64,000 nucleotides of DNA from Spongiibacter sp. IMCC21906. GTDB taxonomy: Bacteria > Pseudomonadota > Gammaproteobacteria > Pseudomonadales > Spongiibacteraceae. Made by a program: the position numbers and the translations under genes. The first letter of the stretch is position 1. The number at the start of each line of letters is the position of its first letter. The notes under the pieces are model-generated. The model made no database searches, was not told the DNA's origin, and saw only the letters and a list, made by a program, of their open reading frames with translations. The stretch spans positions 3,032,501 through 3,096,500 of the forward strand of contig NZ_CP011477.1 in the NCBI RefSeq assembly GCF_001010805.1, given 5' to 3'. Below are positions 10,905 through 23,382 of this stretch, one piece after another.

Positions 10905-11588
10905 ATGAAAAAAACCAGCAACAACAGTCACTCCAGATCAGTTAACAGCACTCAGCTGGCAGCTCATGAAAAATTAGCGGCAACGGTCTTAAAACACCTT
11001 CGCCATCCCTTTCGTAAACCTTACGCCCCCCATAACTTGTCAGCATTTGCCGAAGCCGATACATGGCTGAGCCAGCAACAGCATCCACTCATCCTGGACT
11101 CGTTTTGTGGCGTCGGCGAAAGCAGTAGAGAGCTGGCCCGCTTATACCCGGACTGCGCGGTGATCGGCGTGGATAAATCGGCCCACCGCATCGCCAAACA
11201 CAGCCGCGAAGACAATCTCGATAACTATTTACTGATCCGTGCAGATGTAGAAGACTTTTGGCGGCTGGCGGTTGATGCTGGCTGGCAACCCCTGCACCAT
11301 TATTTGCTCTATCCCAACCCTTGGCCTAAACCCAGCCAACTAAAATACCGAGTCCAAGGCTCGGCGGTCTTTCCCGCACTGTTGTCTCTTGGAGGCACAC
11401 TGGACTTGCGAAGCAATTGGCAAATTTATGTCGCGGAGTTTCAACAAGCATTGGTGCTAGCAGGGCAACATGCTGTGTTTGAAGCGTACAAAGCCGATCC
11501 TCCCATTACCCCCTTTGAACGCAAATACAGCATCTCTGGGCAAGCGCTATGGCGCTGTACCTGCAGCATTAACAGCTCAACGCCATAA
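10905..11588 (+). CDS. TrmB-like SAM-dependent methyltransferase
   Basis: A 227-residue Rossmann-fold methyltransferase related to tRNA (guanine-N7)-methyltransferase TrmB. The SAM loop reads LILDSFCGVGESSRELARLYP near residue 65, with GVDKS as the acidic strand end, and the tRNA-MTase motif appears as LLYPNPWPKPSQLKYR (canonical TrmB has FPDPWPK followed by a KRR motif). The changed residues suggest a paralogue with a different or weaker substrate. A canonical TrmB gene is not in this window. The start ATG has no clear ribosome-binding site. Confidence 0.75.
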   Translation: MKKTSNNSHSRSVNSTQLAAHEKLAATVLKHLRHPFRKPYAPHNLSAFAEADTWLSQQQHPLILDSFCGVGESSRELARLYPDCAVIGVDKSAHRIAKHSREDNLDNYLLIRADVEDFWRLAVDAGWQPLHHYLLYPNPWPKPSQLKYRVQGSAVFPALLSLGGTLDLRSNWQIYVAEFQQALVLAGQHAVFEAYKADPPITPFERKYSISGQALWRCTCSINSSTP

Positions 11589-11678
11589 ACACTCACAAAA
11601 CCTTACTGCCAATGGCGTTTTTCATCGCTTCGCTTAGGGTTATACTCATTTATCATTTTTACGAATTAACCGTGCATT

Positions 11679-12500
11679 ATGAATAAGCAAGCCGCCGCCC
11701 AGTCCATTAGCCGCGACCCCGTATGGGAGCGCATTCGCGAGGAAACCGCCTGCGAAGTAAAACGCGAACCGGTATTGGCCAGCTTTCTTCACGCCACCAT
11801 TCTCAACCACCACAGCCTGGAAACCGCGCTGAGCTTTCACCTGGCCCATGCACTGAACAGCCCGGCCGCGTCCGCTCTGCTGGTTAGAGAGGTCATAGAA
11901 GAGGCCTTTGCCAGCGACCCCGGCATTAGTGCAGCCATTCGTGCCGATATCTGCGCCGTACAAGAGCGAGACTCTGCCTGCGACAGCCTGTCGGTGCCCT
12001 TTTTATACTTTAAAGGTTTCCACGCCCTGCAAAGCTATCGTATTGCCCACTGGCTATGGAAAAACAACCGCAGCTCTCTGGCCCTGTACTTCCAAAACCG
12101 GATTTCTTGCGAGTTTGGCGTGGATATTCACCCTGCAGCAAAGATAGGACATGGCATTTTAATGGATCACGCCACGGGCGTTGTTATTGGTGAAACCGCC
12201 GTAGTGGGCAATAACGTGTCGCTAATGCAATCCGTCACTCTTGGCGGCACCGGCAAAGCCGATGGCGACCGCCACCCCAAAGTCGCCGACGGCGTATTAA
12301 TTGGCGCGGGGGCGAAAATTTTAGGCAATATCCACATTGGCGAAGGCGCCCACGTGGGGGCCGGTAGTGTGGTTCTTAAGGATGTGCCTGCTCACACCAT
12401 GGTGAGGGGCGTACCCGCAAAAGTGGTGGGAAAACCCGATTGCGACAACCCGGCACTGTCCATGAATCATCAGGCATGCAGCGAAGAGGCAAAAGATTAA
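11679..12500 (+). CDS. cysE: Serine O-acetyltransferase
   Basis: CysE transfers acetyl from acetyl-CoA to L-serine, the first step of cysteine synthesis. The 273-residue protein has the N-terminal helical SATase domain (about 10-110; DPVWERIREETACEVKREP) and a C-terminal left-handed beta-helix of hexapeptide repeats (DHATGVVIGETAVVGNNVSL, MQSVTLGGTGKADGDRHPKV). Catalytic His residues are in DHATG and DRHPK. The C-terminal tail ends without the Ile typical of tight cysteine-synthase binding in E. coli. It stands alone, convergent with an M48 peptidase gene. Confidence 0.93.
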   Translation: MNKQAAAQSISRDPVWERIREETACEVKREPVLASFLHATILNHHSLETALSFHLAHALNSPAASALLVREVIEEAFASDPGISAAIRADICAVQERDSACDSLSVPFLYFKGFHALQSYRIAHWLWKNNRSSLALYFQNRISCEFGVDIHPAAKIGHGILMDHATGVVIGETAVVGNNVSLMQSVTLGGTGKADGDRHPKVADGVLIGAGAKILGNIHIGEGAHVGAGSVVLKDVPAHTMVRGVPAKVVGKPDCDNPALSMNHQACSEEAKD

Positions 12501-12514
12501 AAAAGGGGGGAAAC

Positions 12515-12534
12515 GGGGCGAAGAATATCGCCCC
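12515..12534. terminator. Hairpin after cysE
   Basis: GGGGCGA and TCGCCCC form a 7-bp stem with a 6-nt loop, in the gap between convergent cysE and the M48 peptidase gene. On the minus strand the sequence beyond it is CGTTTCCCCCCTTTTTTAA, giving a weak T-tract for the peptidase gene. Confidence 0.5.
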
Positions 12535-12542
12535 GGACAGTA

Positions 12543-13337
12543 TTACTTACAGTTAGGGCGGCGACCCTGCGCTTTAGCCTGTTGATATAGACCATTGGCT
12601 TTGGCCATACCGTCTTCCAAGTCGCTGATACGTGTTTGATGAGAGGGGTGAGTCGACAAAAACTCCGGTGGCTGGCCGGAATTTGCCGCGCTCATATTCT
12701 TCCAAAGCTCAACACTTTCCTGCGGATTAAAGCCCGCCTCTGCCATCAGGTCCAGACCAACCACATCTGCTTCCGATTCCTGCGCTCGGCCATAGGGCAG
12801 TACCACGCCGTATTGAGTGCCTAAACCCATCAATCCCATCACCGTCTCTTTGCCGGCACCCTCGCCCAGCATGACGCCGACCAGCTGAGTGGTCGTGCTC
12901 GCAACACTCTGCAAGGACAACCTCTCTGCACTGTGTTGAGCTAACACGTGACCGACTTCATGCCCTAAGACGGTACCGAGCTGGTCCTGGTTTTTAGCCA
13001 CTTTGAGAATGCCTGTATGAACGCCAATCTTCTTACCCGGCAGGGCAAAGGCGTTGGCAGAATCTTCTTCAAAGACCACCACTTCCCAGCTTCCACGCCA
13101 CTCAGCAGGCAGCATTGTCGTAATCGCATCGGCGACACAGGTCACATAGCGGTTGGTGTTGCTATTGCTGCTGACCGTCATTTTCTGTTTCATCTCATCA
13201 AATGCGGTGGTGCCCATTTGCGACATCTCGGCATTACCAAACAACAATACTTGGCGACGCCCGGTGGGCGACTCAGCGCAGGATGCCAACAGGGCAGCCA
13301 GCACAATTGGCACAATGGATATCTTTAAGGTTTTCAT
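12543..13337 (-). CDS. M48-family metallopeptidase lipoprotein
   Basis: A 264-residue zinc protease predicted to be a lipoprotein: the signal ends in LAALLASCAESP, a good lipobox with Cys near residue 20. The zinc site is HEVGH in LGHEVGHVLAQHSAERL, with the third ligand Glu in AQESEADVVGLDLM. The SPTGRRQVLLFG opening of the mature part is typical of the YggG/LoiP and Oma1-like group, which acts in envelope quality control. No gene partner is evident; it is convergent with cysE. Confidence 0.88.
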   Translation of the reverse strand: MKTLKISIVPIVLAALLASCAESPTGRRQVLLFGNAEMSQMGTTAFDEMKQKMTVSSNSNTNRYVTCVADAITTMLPAEWRGSWEVVVFEEDSANAFALPGKKIGVHTGILKVAKNQDQLGTVLGHEVGHVLAQHSAERLSLQSVASTTTQLVGVMLGEGAGKETVMGLMGLGTQYGVVLPYGRAQESEADVVGLDLMAEAGFNPQESVELWKNMSAANSGQPPEFLSTHPSHQTRISDLEDGMAKANGLYQQAKAQGRRPNCK

Positions 13338-13454
13338 AACACTCCCTGCTAAACTCTAAGTCGAATTTCTGTGGGCATTATGGCACAGCCGGATATTCCT
13401 TGTAGCCATAACAAGTCGCCCCAACGACAAGCACTCAATTTAAGGACTTGGCAT

Positions 13455-14057
13455 ATGAATAATCGCTGCGGCTGGTGCGGAACAGACCCAGAATACCAGC
13501 AATACCACGACACCGAATGGGGGGTTCCCTGCGACAATGACCACAAACATTTTGAATTTCTCATTTTAGAATCAGCCCAAGCCGGATTGAGCTGGCTGAC
13601 TATTTTGCGAAAACGTGACGGTTATCGCAAAGCCTTTGCCAATTTTGATCCTGTGAAGGTCGCCAAGTTTGATCAAGCTAAAATTGAGTCTCTGGTTGAG
13701 AATCCAGCTATCGTCCGCAACCGTAAAAAAATTGAAAGTGCGATAAGTAATGCTCAGCGGTATTTCGAGGTGAAAAAAGAGTTTGGCAGTTTTTCCGCCT
13801 ACCTTTGGTCTTTTTATAATGGTAAACCCAAGCAAAACCGCTGGAAAACACTGGCAGATGTACCGGCAACAACGCCAGAGTCAGATGCCATTAGCAAAGA
13901 TATGAAAAAACGGGGTTTTAAGTTTTTTGGCAGCACCATTTGCTACGCTTACCTGCAATCGTTAGGGTTTGTGAATGATCACCTGATCAGCTGCCCAAGA
14001 CACAAAGACTGCGCAGCTATCGCTAAGCAATTCAAACCCGATCACAGTAATAAATAA
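13455..14057 (+). CDS. tag: DNA-3-methyladenine glycosylase I
   Basis: Tag excises 3-methyladenine from alkylated DNA. The 200-residue protein starts MNNRCGWCGTDPEYQQYHDTEW, followed by AQAGLSWLTILRKRDGYRKAF, the conserved core of the family, and ends with the zinc-binding HLISCPRHKDC. I chose the ATG at 13455 because AAGGA lies eight bases upstream and the protein then aligns at the usual start; an in-frame ATG at 13371 would add 28 non-family residues. Confidence 0.93.
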   Translation: MNNRCGWCGTDPEYQQYHDTEWGVPCDNDHKHFEFLILESAQAGLSWLTILRKRDGYRKAFANFDPVKVAKFDQAKIESLVENPAIVRNRKKIESAISNAQRYFEVKKEFGSFSAYLWSFYNGKPKQNRWKTLADVPATTPESDAISKDMKKRGFKFFGSTICYAYLQSLGFVNDHLISCPRHKDCAAIAKQFKPDHSNK

Positions 14058-14171
14058 ACGACATGCTTAAACGCCAAGCGGATAACAAACTTGGGGCATA
14101 ATTACCAAGACGCGGAAATCTGTGCCGGGTAGGATGTCTATATAAGTCGATTTAACAATGGAAATAAGATC

Positions 14172-14723
14172 ATGAAAATGAGACTTCTCATAACAGCACT
14201 AACAGTCATGTTTTTAGCCGCGTGCAGCAGCACCAAGGTCATTACCGATTACAACCCCAGAGCAAACTTCTCTGGTTACCAGCAATTTGTGTGGGCTGAC
14301 ACCAGTGGGGGCGACAAACAGGTTTCCCCCATCGCCATAGATAACGTCCAAACCGCCTTCGCCGAGCAGCTGAAAAACGGCTTGTACAAACCGGCAGCCA
14401 AACCCGATCAGGCCGATTTTATTGCCCGTTATTATGTCGCCGAAGCCGCTGAAACCATTGATCGCAGCCCTCGCCTCGGTATTGGCCTGGGTAGTTTTAC
14501 GGGAAATTTCGGTTTAAGCACGTCGGTTGGGGTGCCGCTGGGTAAAGATACCGTGGTACGCAACATCCATATTATTATTGATCTGTTAAACCCAAAAGAT
14601 ATGAAGCTGACTTGGCGCGGCTCGCTGGTCGTTGAACTGAACAACAAAGATCCCAAGGCAAATCAAATCGCAATCAATGAGGCCGTTGCCGAAATCTGGT
14701 CGCAATTTCCACCTAAACCTTAA
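14172..14723 (+). CDS. DUF4136 domain lipoprotein
   Basis: A 183-residue predicted lipoprotein with signal LLITALTVMFLAACSS and lipobox Cys near residue 18. The remainder fits DUF4136: STKVITDYNPRANFSGYQQF at the start of the mature protein and the Gly-rich GIGLGSFTGNFGLSTSVGVPLG section, ending in EAVAEIWSQFPPKP. The function of DUF4136 proteins is unknown; an outer-membrane or periplasmic location is likely. It is convergent with a DUF1415 gene. Confidence 0.85.
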   Translation: MKMRLLITALTVMFLAACSSTKVITDYNPRANFSGYQQFVWADTSGGDKQVSPIAIDNVQTAFAEQLKNGLYKPAAKPDQADFIARYYVAEAAETIDRSPRLGIGLGSFTGNFGLSTSVGVPLGKDTVVRNIHIIIDLLNPKDMKLTWRGSLVVELNNKDPKANQIAINEAVAEIWSQFPPKP

Positions 14724-14739
14724 GGCAAAAATCCGCAGC

Positions 14740-14763
14740 CCGACCCAAAATACAAAGGGTCGG
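14740..14763. terminator. Hairpin between convergent DUF4136 and DUF1415 genes
   Basis: CCGACCC and GGGTCGG form a 7-bp stem with a 10-nt A-rich loop, ending next to the DUF1415 stop codon. It could terminate either gene, though no strong T-run follows. Confidence 0.45.
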
Positions 14764-15324
14764 TTACGGTTTAAAAACATGGGGAAACAAGCCACGTAGT
14801 TTTCCCCTGCTCATCCCCCGCAGTTTCGCGATATTTCTTTCTGGAATATTTTCTGGATCGGGATACGTCGCCAAAACCCGATCCACACTGTCTTCTCGCA
14901 ATAAATGAAAGATCGGATAAGGAGCACGATTGCTAAAATTAGCGGCATCGTTTTCAGCCGCATCGGCAAACTGGTACTGCGGATGAAAGCTCGCCAGTTG
15001 CAATATTCCTTCTAAGCCTTGCTGCTTTAACACCCTCTCCATAAGCCACAAGCTGTCGTTATAATCGTAAAAATTAGCGTACACATTTGGTGTCACCAGT
15101 AATGACGTTTCGACTACGGAAGCGCTCTGTGCACTAAGCGCAGCCACTACTGCTTGAAAATCCGCCAATACCGCCTCATCATCCTCCGCATCGCTGATAT
15201 GTATCGCAATACGCCCTAACTTTCGCGGTGCTGCCGCAAAAGGACAAAGATTTTCGCCAATAACCACACCATCTAGCCAAGCGTTCACTTCTGCTGTTAT
15301 CGATGATTCTTCGATCAACGCCAC
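14764..15324 (-). CDS. DUF1415 family protein
   Basis: A 186-residue cytoplasmic protein matching DUF1415: VIGENLCPFAAAPRK near residue 21, LVTPNVYANFYDYND, GILQLASFHPQYQFADA and NRAPYPIFHLLREDSVDRVL near the C-terminus, then PERNIAKLRGM. The conserved Cys, His and Asp residues suggest an enzyme, but none has been described for the family that I know. It is convergent with the DUF4136 lipoprotein. Confidence 0.88.
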   Translation of the reverse strand: MALIEESSITAEVNAWLDGVVIGENLCPFAAAPRKLGRIAIHISDAEDDEAVLADFQAVVAALSAQSASVVETSLLVTPNVYANFYDYNDSLWLMERVLKQQGLEGILQLASFHPQYQFADAAENDAANFSNRAPYPIFHLLREDSVDRVLATYPDPENIPERNIAKLRGMSRGKLRGLFPHVFKP

Positions 15325-15632
15325 TACACACCCCTAAAAACCATAGTAATCAATAATTTACTTTCAAAAACCACTATTTGCATTATATCGTTTAGCGATT
15401 ATAAATATTGCTTATTAGAAAAAAATACAATAGCAACGTCCACGTAATCACGATGCACGTAGCGTTTTGTAAGTTACACTAAACAGGCATATGTCAGCAG
15501 CTGTGTGGCACCCGACCGTATTCGTATTTTGCTTTTAATCCTGTCGACGCCACATCCCAATATCGGGTTCAACTGGAAATAACAAAACGCTGTCTAGCGA
15601 AATGACAAGCCAGAAAAGCAAAGGAGCAAGAC
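15325..15632. other. AT-rich intergenic region, divergent promoters
   Basis: This 308-bp stretch lies between divergent genes and is notably AT-rich around 15370-15430. It must hold the promoters of both neighbours, but I cannot place a convincing -35/-10 pair. The plus-strand gene has an AAGGAG ribosome-binding site just before its ATG. No ORF is supported. Confidence 0.4.
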
Positions 15633-16187
15633 ATGAAACGCTATTATTTTTTAACTGACGATTTGGATAGACTCCAACAAGTACAAAATGACTTACAGGA
15701 AAACGGATTAACCGAGCCGCAAATTCACGTGTTAAGCAATGACGACTCCGGCGTTATGCGCCGAAAACTTAACAATGTTGAAGCCGTGTTGAGAAAGGAT
15801 GTTGTGCAAGCCATGGAGCGCGGTGCCCTTGTCGGCCTAGGAGCCAGTGCCCTGGTACTGGCAGTAAGTCACTACAGTGGCATCACCGAAACCGTCGGCT
15901 TGGTGCCTTTCGTTTTTCTGGCCGTTGTCGTTTTAGGTTTTTTCACATGGGAAGGCGGGTTATTTGGTATTCAAGAACCCCACCACGACTTCAAACGTTT
16001 CAAGCAAGCCCTGGCAAGCGGCCGACACTTGTTGTTAATCGATATCGACAAACAAGAAAAAAACGCTCTTGAACGAGTCACTGCCCACTACCCTGAACTG
16101 GAATTTTCAGGCACAGGCTCAGCAACACCACACTGGTTCATCAGTCTAAGAAACAAATGGAAAAACTTTGTTGAGGTGATGCCCTAA
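15633..16187 (+). CDS. Uncharacterised membrane protein, two central TM segments
   Basis: A 184-residue protein: a soluble N-terminal part (MKRYYFLTDDLDRLQQVQN), two adjacent hydrophobic segments near residues 70-110 (GALVGLGASALVLAVSH, VGLVPFVFLAVVVLGFF), then a soluble C-terminus (HHDFKRFKQALASGRHLLLID). This layout resembles a group of gammaproteobacterial proteins often loosely annotated as magnesium transporter or NAD/FAD-using enzyme; I see no residues supporting those names. An AAGGAG site lies upstream. A strong terminator follows. Confidence 0.75.
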   Translation: MKRYYFLTDDLDRLQQVQNDLQENGLTEPQIHVLSNDDSGVMRRKLNNVEAVLRKDVVQAMERGALVGLGASALVLAVSHYSGITETVGLVPFVFLAVVVLGFFTWEGGLFGIQEPHHDFKRFKQALASGRHLLLIDIDKQEKNALERVTAHYPELEFSGTGSATPHWFISLRNKWKNFVEVMP

Positions 16188-16207
16188 ACACCAAGGAAGT
16201 TAACGCA

Positions 16208-16238
16208 AGAGGCGGATCAAATCATCCGCCTCTTTTTT
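16208..16238 (+). terminator. Intrinsic terminator
   Basis: AGAGGCGGAT and ATCCGCCTCT form a perfect 10-bp stem with a 6-nt loop followed by six T residues. It terminates the plus-strand membrane protein gene and lies just after the hemE stop on the other strand. Confidence 0.85.
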
Positions 16239-16253
16239 GGACGCAAGAAATAT

Positions 16254-17318
16254 TTATCGGTGATATTTGGCAGACAATTCTTTCACCGCATTGATAAATG
16301 CACCGGCATTTTCAGGATCGACTTCCGGCGTAATGCCATGCCCAAGATTAAAGATATGACCTTCACCTGAACCGTAGCTTTCAAGAATGGCGGCAACTTC
16401 TTCTCGAATACGTTTAGGAGAAGTTTTTAACATAGACGGGTCCATATTGCCCTGCAACGCGACTCTATCACCCACTCGCTTGCGAGCAGCACCAATGTCA
16501 GTTGTCCAATCCAAACCCAATGCAGTGGCGCCTGTATCAGCCATTTTTTCCAGCCACTGACCACCATTTTTAGTAAACAAAATGACTGGCACAGGACGGC
16601 CTTCACTTTCTTTTATCAAGCCGTCTACGATTTGCTTCATGTAACGCAAACTAAACTCTTGATAGCCATTGTGGCTTAGCGCGCCGCCCCAGGTGTCAAA
16701 AATTTGCACCGCCTGTGCACCCGCCCGGATTTGATCATTAAGATACGCCGTAACGCTGCGTGCCAATTTATCCAACAAACCATGCATAAGCTCGGGTTGA
16801 TCATAGGCAAGAGCTTTGCTGCGGGCATGATCTTTAGAACCGCCGCCTTCGACCATATAAGTAGCCAAGGTCCAAGGGCTTCCAGAAAAACCAATCAACG
16901 GTATACGACCATTTAATTCGCGACGGATAGTACGCACCGCATCGCAAACATATGTGAGGTGCTTTTCACCATCCACAACCGGCAATGCATCTACATCGGC
17001 TTGGGTACGAACCGTCTTTTTAAAACGCGGGCCTTCGCCGGTTTCAAAGTAGAGGCCCAAACCCATTGCATCAGGAATGGTCAAAATATCGGAAAAAAGA
17101 ATCGCGGCATCTAGCGGATAACGCTCAAGTGGCTGCAAGGTCACTTCGCAAGCCAGCTCAGGATTCATGCACAGCGACATAAAATCGCCAGCCTTGCCAC
17201 GAGTGGCCCGGTACTCCGGTAAATAGCGTCCAGCTTGGCGCATCATCCACACTGGGGTGTACTCAACAGGCTGACGCTGGAGCGCGCGCAGGAAGGTATC
17301 GTTTTTAAGCTCTGTCAT
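16254..17318 (-). CDS. hemE: Uroporphyrinogen decarboxylase
   Basis: HemE decarboxylates uroporphyrinogen III to coproporphyrinogen III in heme synthesis. The 354-residue protein begins [20 protein letters not shown] and has the signature [14 protein letters not shown], the active-site region [18 protein letters not shown], and [21 protein letters not shown] chose the ATG at 17318, which matches the E. coli start; an upstream ATG would add MVICLRK. It lies downstream of gltD by 78 bp, the order seen in Pseudomonas. Confidence 0.95.
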   Translation of the reverse strand: MTELKNDTFLRALQRQPVEYTPVWMMRQAGRYLPEYRATRGKAGDFMSLCMNPELACEVTLQPLERYPLDAAILFSDILTIPDAMGLGLYFETGEGPRFKKTVRTQADVDALPVVDGEKHLTYVCDAVRTIRRELNGRIPLIGFSGSPWTLATYMVEGGGSKDHARSKALAYDQPELMHGLLDKLARSVTAYLNDQIRAGAQAVQIFDTWGGALSHNGYQEFSLRYMKQIVDGLIKESEGRPVPVILFTKNGGQWLEKMADTGATALGLDWTTDIGAARKRVGDRVALQGNMDPSMLKTSPKRIREEVAAILESYGSGEGHIFNLGHGITPEVDPENAGAFINAVKELSAKYHR

Positions 17319-17396
17319 CTTGCGCAGGCATATAACCACTGTTCAGCAAACATGAATATATCTCACGCTTGCTGAAACATGGTTTCGCCACTCCTT

Positions 17397-18824
<1,428 letters not shown>

Positions 18825-18841
18825 TCATTACTACTCGGCAT

Positions 18842-21800
18842 TTATTCCGGACGCTTTCTGGTGGAGTCCAGCAGGCGGCTGAGGCTCGCTGCTTTGGGCT
18901 TGATCATCCAGAATTTGCCAATGTAGTCATCGAAATTATCGAGGATATGTTGTCCCCACTGGGAGTCAGTTTCTGCAACAAACTCGCTGATATTTCCCCG
19001 TAGATGGGCTCGGTAAGCCTCCATCGACTCGGAGTTAATACGACATATCTCTACCAATTCACTGTTGTAGCGGTCAAAAAAGCGATGGGCTTCATCCAAA
19101 ACATAAGCAAAGCCGCCCGTCATACCCGCGCCAAAGTTCACCCCGGTGGGGCCAAGCACGGTAATGTTACCACCCGTCATATATTCGCAGCAGTGATCAC
19201 CCGCACCTTCGATAACCGCGTGGGCGCCGGAGTTACGCACACCAAAGCGTTCCCCTGCTGTACCCGCAGCAAATAACTTGCCGCCAGTCGCGCCGTACAA
19301 ACAAGTATTGCCGATAATCGATGTTTCTTGGCTTTTAAACACGCTGTTGCGGGGCGGGAAAAGCACCAATTTACCACTGGCCATACCTTTACCGACATAG
19401 TCGTTGGCATCGCCTTCTAGATACATATGCAAACCGCCAGCATTCCACACGCCAAAACTTTGCCCGGCGGTGCCCTTCATGCGCAGAGTAATCGGCGCCG
19501 CTTCCATATCAAGATTGCCATATCGCTTGGCAATCTCACCGGAAATACGGGCACCAATAGAGCGGTCGCAATTGGTGAGTTCAAATTCAAACTCGCCCCC
19601 TAATTTACCTTCAATCGCCGGCAACACTGCCTCGATAATGGTCTCAGCCTTTACGCCTTTATCAAAGGGCTCGTTCAACGCAACTTTACAAAATTCTGGC
19701 TGAGCCGCAGCAGCAGGGTCTTTATACAGAATTGGAGACAAGTCCAAAGACGCGTGCTTTTCAGTTTGACCCGGGTGCTGCTTCAATAAATCTGTACGGC
19801 CAATCAGCTCTTCAATGGTACGTATACCCACGCTGGCCATCCATTCGCGTGTTTCCGTTGCAATAAAGGTGAAGAAATTCACCACCATATCGACGGTGCC
19901 AATGAAATGTTCATCACGCAGACGCTCATCTTGGGTTGCCACACCCGTAGCGCAGTTATTGAGGTGGCAGATACGCAAGTATTTACAACCCAAGGCCACC
20001 ATTGGCGTGGTACCAAAACCAAAGCTTTCCGCACCGAGGATGGCCGCTTTCACAACATCCATACCCGTTTTCAAACCGCCGTCGGTCTGCACCCGCACCA
20101 TGCCCCGCAAGCCATTGCCGCGCAGCGTTTGCTGGACTTCAGACAATCCCAGCTCCCAAGGTGAACCGGCATAACGAATAGAGGTAATCGGGCTGGCTGC
20201 GGTGCCGCCGTCGTAACCAGAAATAGTGATCAAATCAGCATAGGCCTTAGCCACACCTGCCGCGATAGTACCAACACCGGGCTCTGACACCAGTTTTACA
20301 GACACCAGTGCGCTGGGATTAACCTGCTTGAGATCATAAATAAGCTGAGCCAAATCCTCGATAGAATAAATATCGTGGTGTGGCGGTGGCGAAATGAGCG
20401 TGACGCCTGGAACAGAGTGGCGCAAGCGAGCAATCAAGGCATTAACCTTACCACCGGGCAGCTGACCACCTTCACCGGGCTTGGCGCCCTGAGCCACTTT
20501 AATCTGCAACACTTCGGCGTTCACCAAATAATGCGGTGTCACACCAAAACGCCCCGAAGCGATCTGCTTGATTTTGGATACGCGTTCGGTACCAAAGCGC
20601 GCGGGGTCTTCACCACCTTCACCTGAGTTTGAGCGCGCACCCATGCGGTTCATTGCCGCAGCCAGTGCTTCGTGAGCTTCAGGGCTTAATGCACCCAATG
20701 ACATCCCCGCCGAATCAAAACGACGAAGAATGCTTTCGATCGGCTCAACTTCTTCCAGAGGAATCGCCTTGGCATTTTCATCAAAGCTCAACAAATCTCG
20801 CAATGTGGCGACGGGGCGATCGTTCACCAACTTGGCGTATTTTTTCCAAACGGCATAATCACCGCTTTTTACCGCATCTTGCAGTGTCATTACCACGTCG
20901 GGGTTAAAAGCGTGATATTCCTTGCCGTGGACGTATTTCAGCAGGCCACCTTGATCCAAGGTTTTACGCGGTAACCAGGCCACCGTAGCAAGTGCTTCTT
21001 GATCTTTCTGTAAACCGGCAAAATCGACACCGGCGATACGGCTGGCAACGCCTTTGAAACAAACGTCGATGATCTCATCCGCAAGACCAACCGCTTCAAA
21101 CAACTGGGCACCACGATAAGAGGCGATGGTTGAAATGCCCATTTTGGACATAATTTTCAACAATCCCTTGTTGATACCTTTGTTGTAGTTGGTATGAACC
21201 GTTTGCTCATCACCCAGCAGTTCGCCAGAAGACAACATGTCACCCAATACGGCATAAGCCATATAGGGGTAAACCGCCGTGGCTCCAAAACCAAACAAAC
21301 AAGCCATTTGATGAGAGTCGCGGGCGCTACCTGTTTCAACCACTAAATTGGCATCACAGCGCAAGCCCTGCTTAATCAAATGATGGTGAACAGCACCGGT
21401 TGCCAGCAGACTGTGTACAGCCAACAAACCAGGCTCAACAGCCCGATCGCTCAGAATCAAAATAACCTTGCCATCGCGAACCGCCTGCTCAGCAGCATTG
21501 GCCACGCGTGCAACGGCATCTTTAAGCGACGTCAGGGCAGGGTCATAACTCAGATCAATTACGGTCTGAGGAAAACGCTCAGAGTTGAGCTGCAGCAAGC
21601 GGCCAAATTTCTCGGGAGAGAAGACCGGGCTGGTTAAAATAAGACGATCAGCATGATCTGCGGTCTGTTCAAAGACATTTTGCTCAGCGCCCAGCAACGT
21701 CTCCAGGCTCATTACAATCGCTTCACGCAACGGATCGATGGGCGGGTTGGTGACCTGAGCAAACTTTTGCCGGAAAAAGTCATACAGCGACCGCTGCTGG

Positions 21801-23290
21801 CTAGACAAGACCGCCATGGGCGTATCGTCACCCATCGAACCAACAGCTTCGTTGCCACTGTCGCCCAAGGCGGTCAATACTTGTTCGCGCTCTTCAAAGG
21901 TGACTTGGAAATATTTTTGCAAGCTTCGTAGCTGCTCACCTTCCGGCAATTCGGGGCGGCCAACGCTGCTCAGCTGGTCTTGTAAACGCAGGCTGTTTTC
22001 CCGCAACCATTGTTTGTAGGGGTGAGCTGACTTCAGACGCTCGTCGACATCTTTGGTGTGCAACACTTCGCCAGTTTCGGTATCCACCACCAAAATTTGA
22101 CCGGGCCCGATACGGCCCTTAGCCACAACATTTTCTGGCTGGTAGGAGTACGTGCCCACTTCTGATGCAACGGTAATAAAGCCATTGTTGGTGATAACCC
22201 AACGCGACGGACGCAAGCCATTACGGTCCAGCATGCACACCGCATAACGGCCATCGGTTAGTACCATTCCGGCAGGGCCATCCCAAGGCTCCATATGCAT
22301 GGAGTTGTATTCATAAAACGCCTTCAGGTCGGCATCCATATGCTCAATGTTTTGCCACGCGGGGGGCACCAACATCCGCACAGCCCGAAACAAGTCCATG
22401 CCACCGGCAACCAGCAATTCCAGCATATTATCCAGACTGGAGGAGTCAGAGCCGACGCGATTAACCAAAGGAGCGAGCGCTTCAATATTAGGAATATGTT
22501 CATTGGCAAAACGGCTACTCCGAGCCTCTGCCCAATTGCGGTTACCCTCAATGGTGTTGATCTCACCATTGTGCGCCAACATCCGGAAGGGTTGAGCCAA
22601 AGGCCAGCGCGGCGAAGTATTGGTGGAGAAGCGCTGATGGAAAACGCAGATAGCGGTTTCTAAACGAGGATCCGCCAAGTCTTGATAAAACCGGGGTAAA
22701 TCCACCGGCATGACCAAGCCTTTGTAAGATATAACATCTGCCGACAAGCTACAGATGTAAAAATCACTGTCGTCTTGAAGGGCAATTTCAGCCTGTCGAC
22801 GCACCACAAACAGGCGCGTTGTTAATTCTTGCTGATTTAAGCCATTTACATTAATAAATAGCTGTTCAATACGCGGCAGGCTGCTAAGGGCAATATCCCC
22901 GCACACGCGGTCATCGACGGGCACTTCACGCCAACCTGCTGTCTCCAGACCATTGTCTTTCAGCACCGATTCAACTGCTGCTCGGGCCGCTGAAGCTTGG
23001 GCATCGTCTCGGCTCATAAACAGCTGGCCAATACCGTAGACCTCGCTTAACTCAGCACCGCATGCCTCCTTGGCCACTGCCCGCAAGAAAGCATCCGGCT
23101 TCTTGAGTAGCAGACCGCAACCATCGCCAGTCTTGCCATCTGCAGCAATACCGCCCCGGTGGGTCATACAGGTAAGTGACTCGATGGCGGTTTGCAGCAG
23201 CTCATGACTGGCATCGCCTTCCATATGGGCGATGAGGCCGAAACCGCAGTTGTCACGCACATCTTCAGGTCTGTACAGGCCTGTACTCAT
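18842..23290 (-). CDS. gltB: Glutamate synthase large (alpha) subunit
   Basis: GltB, 1482 residues. The class II amidotransferase domain is N-terminal, with the catalytic Cys at residue 15 in [14 protein letters not shown]; a short pro-segment before it would be removed. The central and FMN-binding synthase domains include [27 protein letters not shown] and [16 protein letters not shown]; the C-terminal Gly-rich GXGXG beta-helix ([19 protein letters not shown]) ends the protein. Length fits the family. It is followed by gltD. A promoter with -35 and -10 boxes is placed at 23383-23411. Confidence 0.97.
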   Translation of the reverse strand: MSTGLYRPEDVRDNCGFGLIAHMEGDASHELLQTAIESLTCMTHRGGIAADGKTGDGCGLLLKKPDAFLRAVAKEACGAELSEVYGIGQLFMSRDDAQASAARAAVESVLKDNGLETAGWREVPVDDRVCGDIALSSLPRIEQLFINVNGLNQQELTTRLFVVRRQAEIALQDDSDFYICSLSADVISYKGLVMPVDLPRFYQDLADPRLETAICVFHQRFSTNTSPRWPLAQPFRMLAHNGEINTIEGNRNWAEARSSRFANEHIPNIEALAPLVNRVGSDSSSLDNMLELLVAGGMDLFRAVRMLVPPAWQNIEHMDADLKAFYEYNSMHMEPWDGPAGMVLTDGRYAVCMLDRNGLRPSRWVITNNGFITVASEVGTYSYQPENVVAKGRIGPGQILVVDTETGEVLHTKDVDERLKSAHPYKQWLRENSLRLQDQLSSVGRPELPEGEQLRSLQKYFQVTFEEREQVLTALGDSGNEAVGSMGDDTPMAVLSSQQRSLYDFFRQKFAQVTNPPIDPLREAIVMSLETLLGAEQNVFEQTADHADRLILTSPVFSPEKFGRLLQLNSERFPQTVIDLSYDPALTSLKDAVARVANAAEQAVRDGKVILILSDRAVEPGLLAVHSLLATGAVHHHLIKQGLRCDANLVVETGSARDSHQMACLFGFGATAVYPYMAYAVLGDMLSSGELLGDEQTVHTNYNKGINKGLLKIMSKMGISTIASYRGAQLFEAVGLADEIIDVCFKGVASRIAGVDFAGLQKDQEALATVAWLPRKTLDQGGLLKYVHGKEYHAFNPDVVMTLQDAVKSGDYAVWKKYAKLVNDRPVATLRDLLSFDENAKAIPLEEVEPIESILRRFDSAGMSLGALSPEAHEALAAAMNRMGARSNSGEGGEDPARFGTERVSKIKQIASGRFGVTPHYLVNAEVLQIKVAQGAKPGEGGQLPGGKVNALIARLRHSVPGVTLISPPPHHDIYSIEDLAQLIYDLKQVNPSALVSVKLVSEPGVGTIAAGVAKAYADLITISGYDGGTAASPITSIRYAGSPWELGLSEVQQTLRGNGLRGMVRVQTDGGLKTGMDVVKAAILGAESFGFGTTPMVALGCKYLRICHLNNCATGVATQDERLRDEHFIGTVDMVVNFFTFIATETREWMASVGIRTIEELIGRTDLLKQHPGQTEKHASLDLSPILYKDPAAAAQPEFCKVALNEPFDKGVKAETIIEAVLPAIEGKLGGEFEFELTNCDRSIGARISGEIAKRYGNLDMEAAPITLRMKGTAGQSFGVWNAGGLHMYLEGDANDYVGKGMASGKLVLFPPRNSVFKSQETSIIGNTCLYGATGGKLFAAGTAGERFGVRNSGAHAVIEGAGDHCCEYMTGGNITVLGPTGVNFGAGMTGGFAYVLDEAHRFFDRYNSELVEICRINSESMEAYRAHLRGNISEFVAETDSQWGQHILDNFDDYIGKFWMIKPKAASLSRLLDSTRKRPE

Positions 23291-23382
23291 ATAACGACTC
23301 TCGCAAAAATTACTAAGAAAAACAAAAAGATAGTCGACAAGAACTTCCCCAAACCTGTTGATTCAGGGAAAAAAGGAGGGAC

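Noticed and set aside
23291-23382. Glutamine or other riboswitch in the gltB leader
   Set aside because: The leader is short and lacks a convincing conserved fold; only a promoter can be supported.
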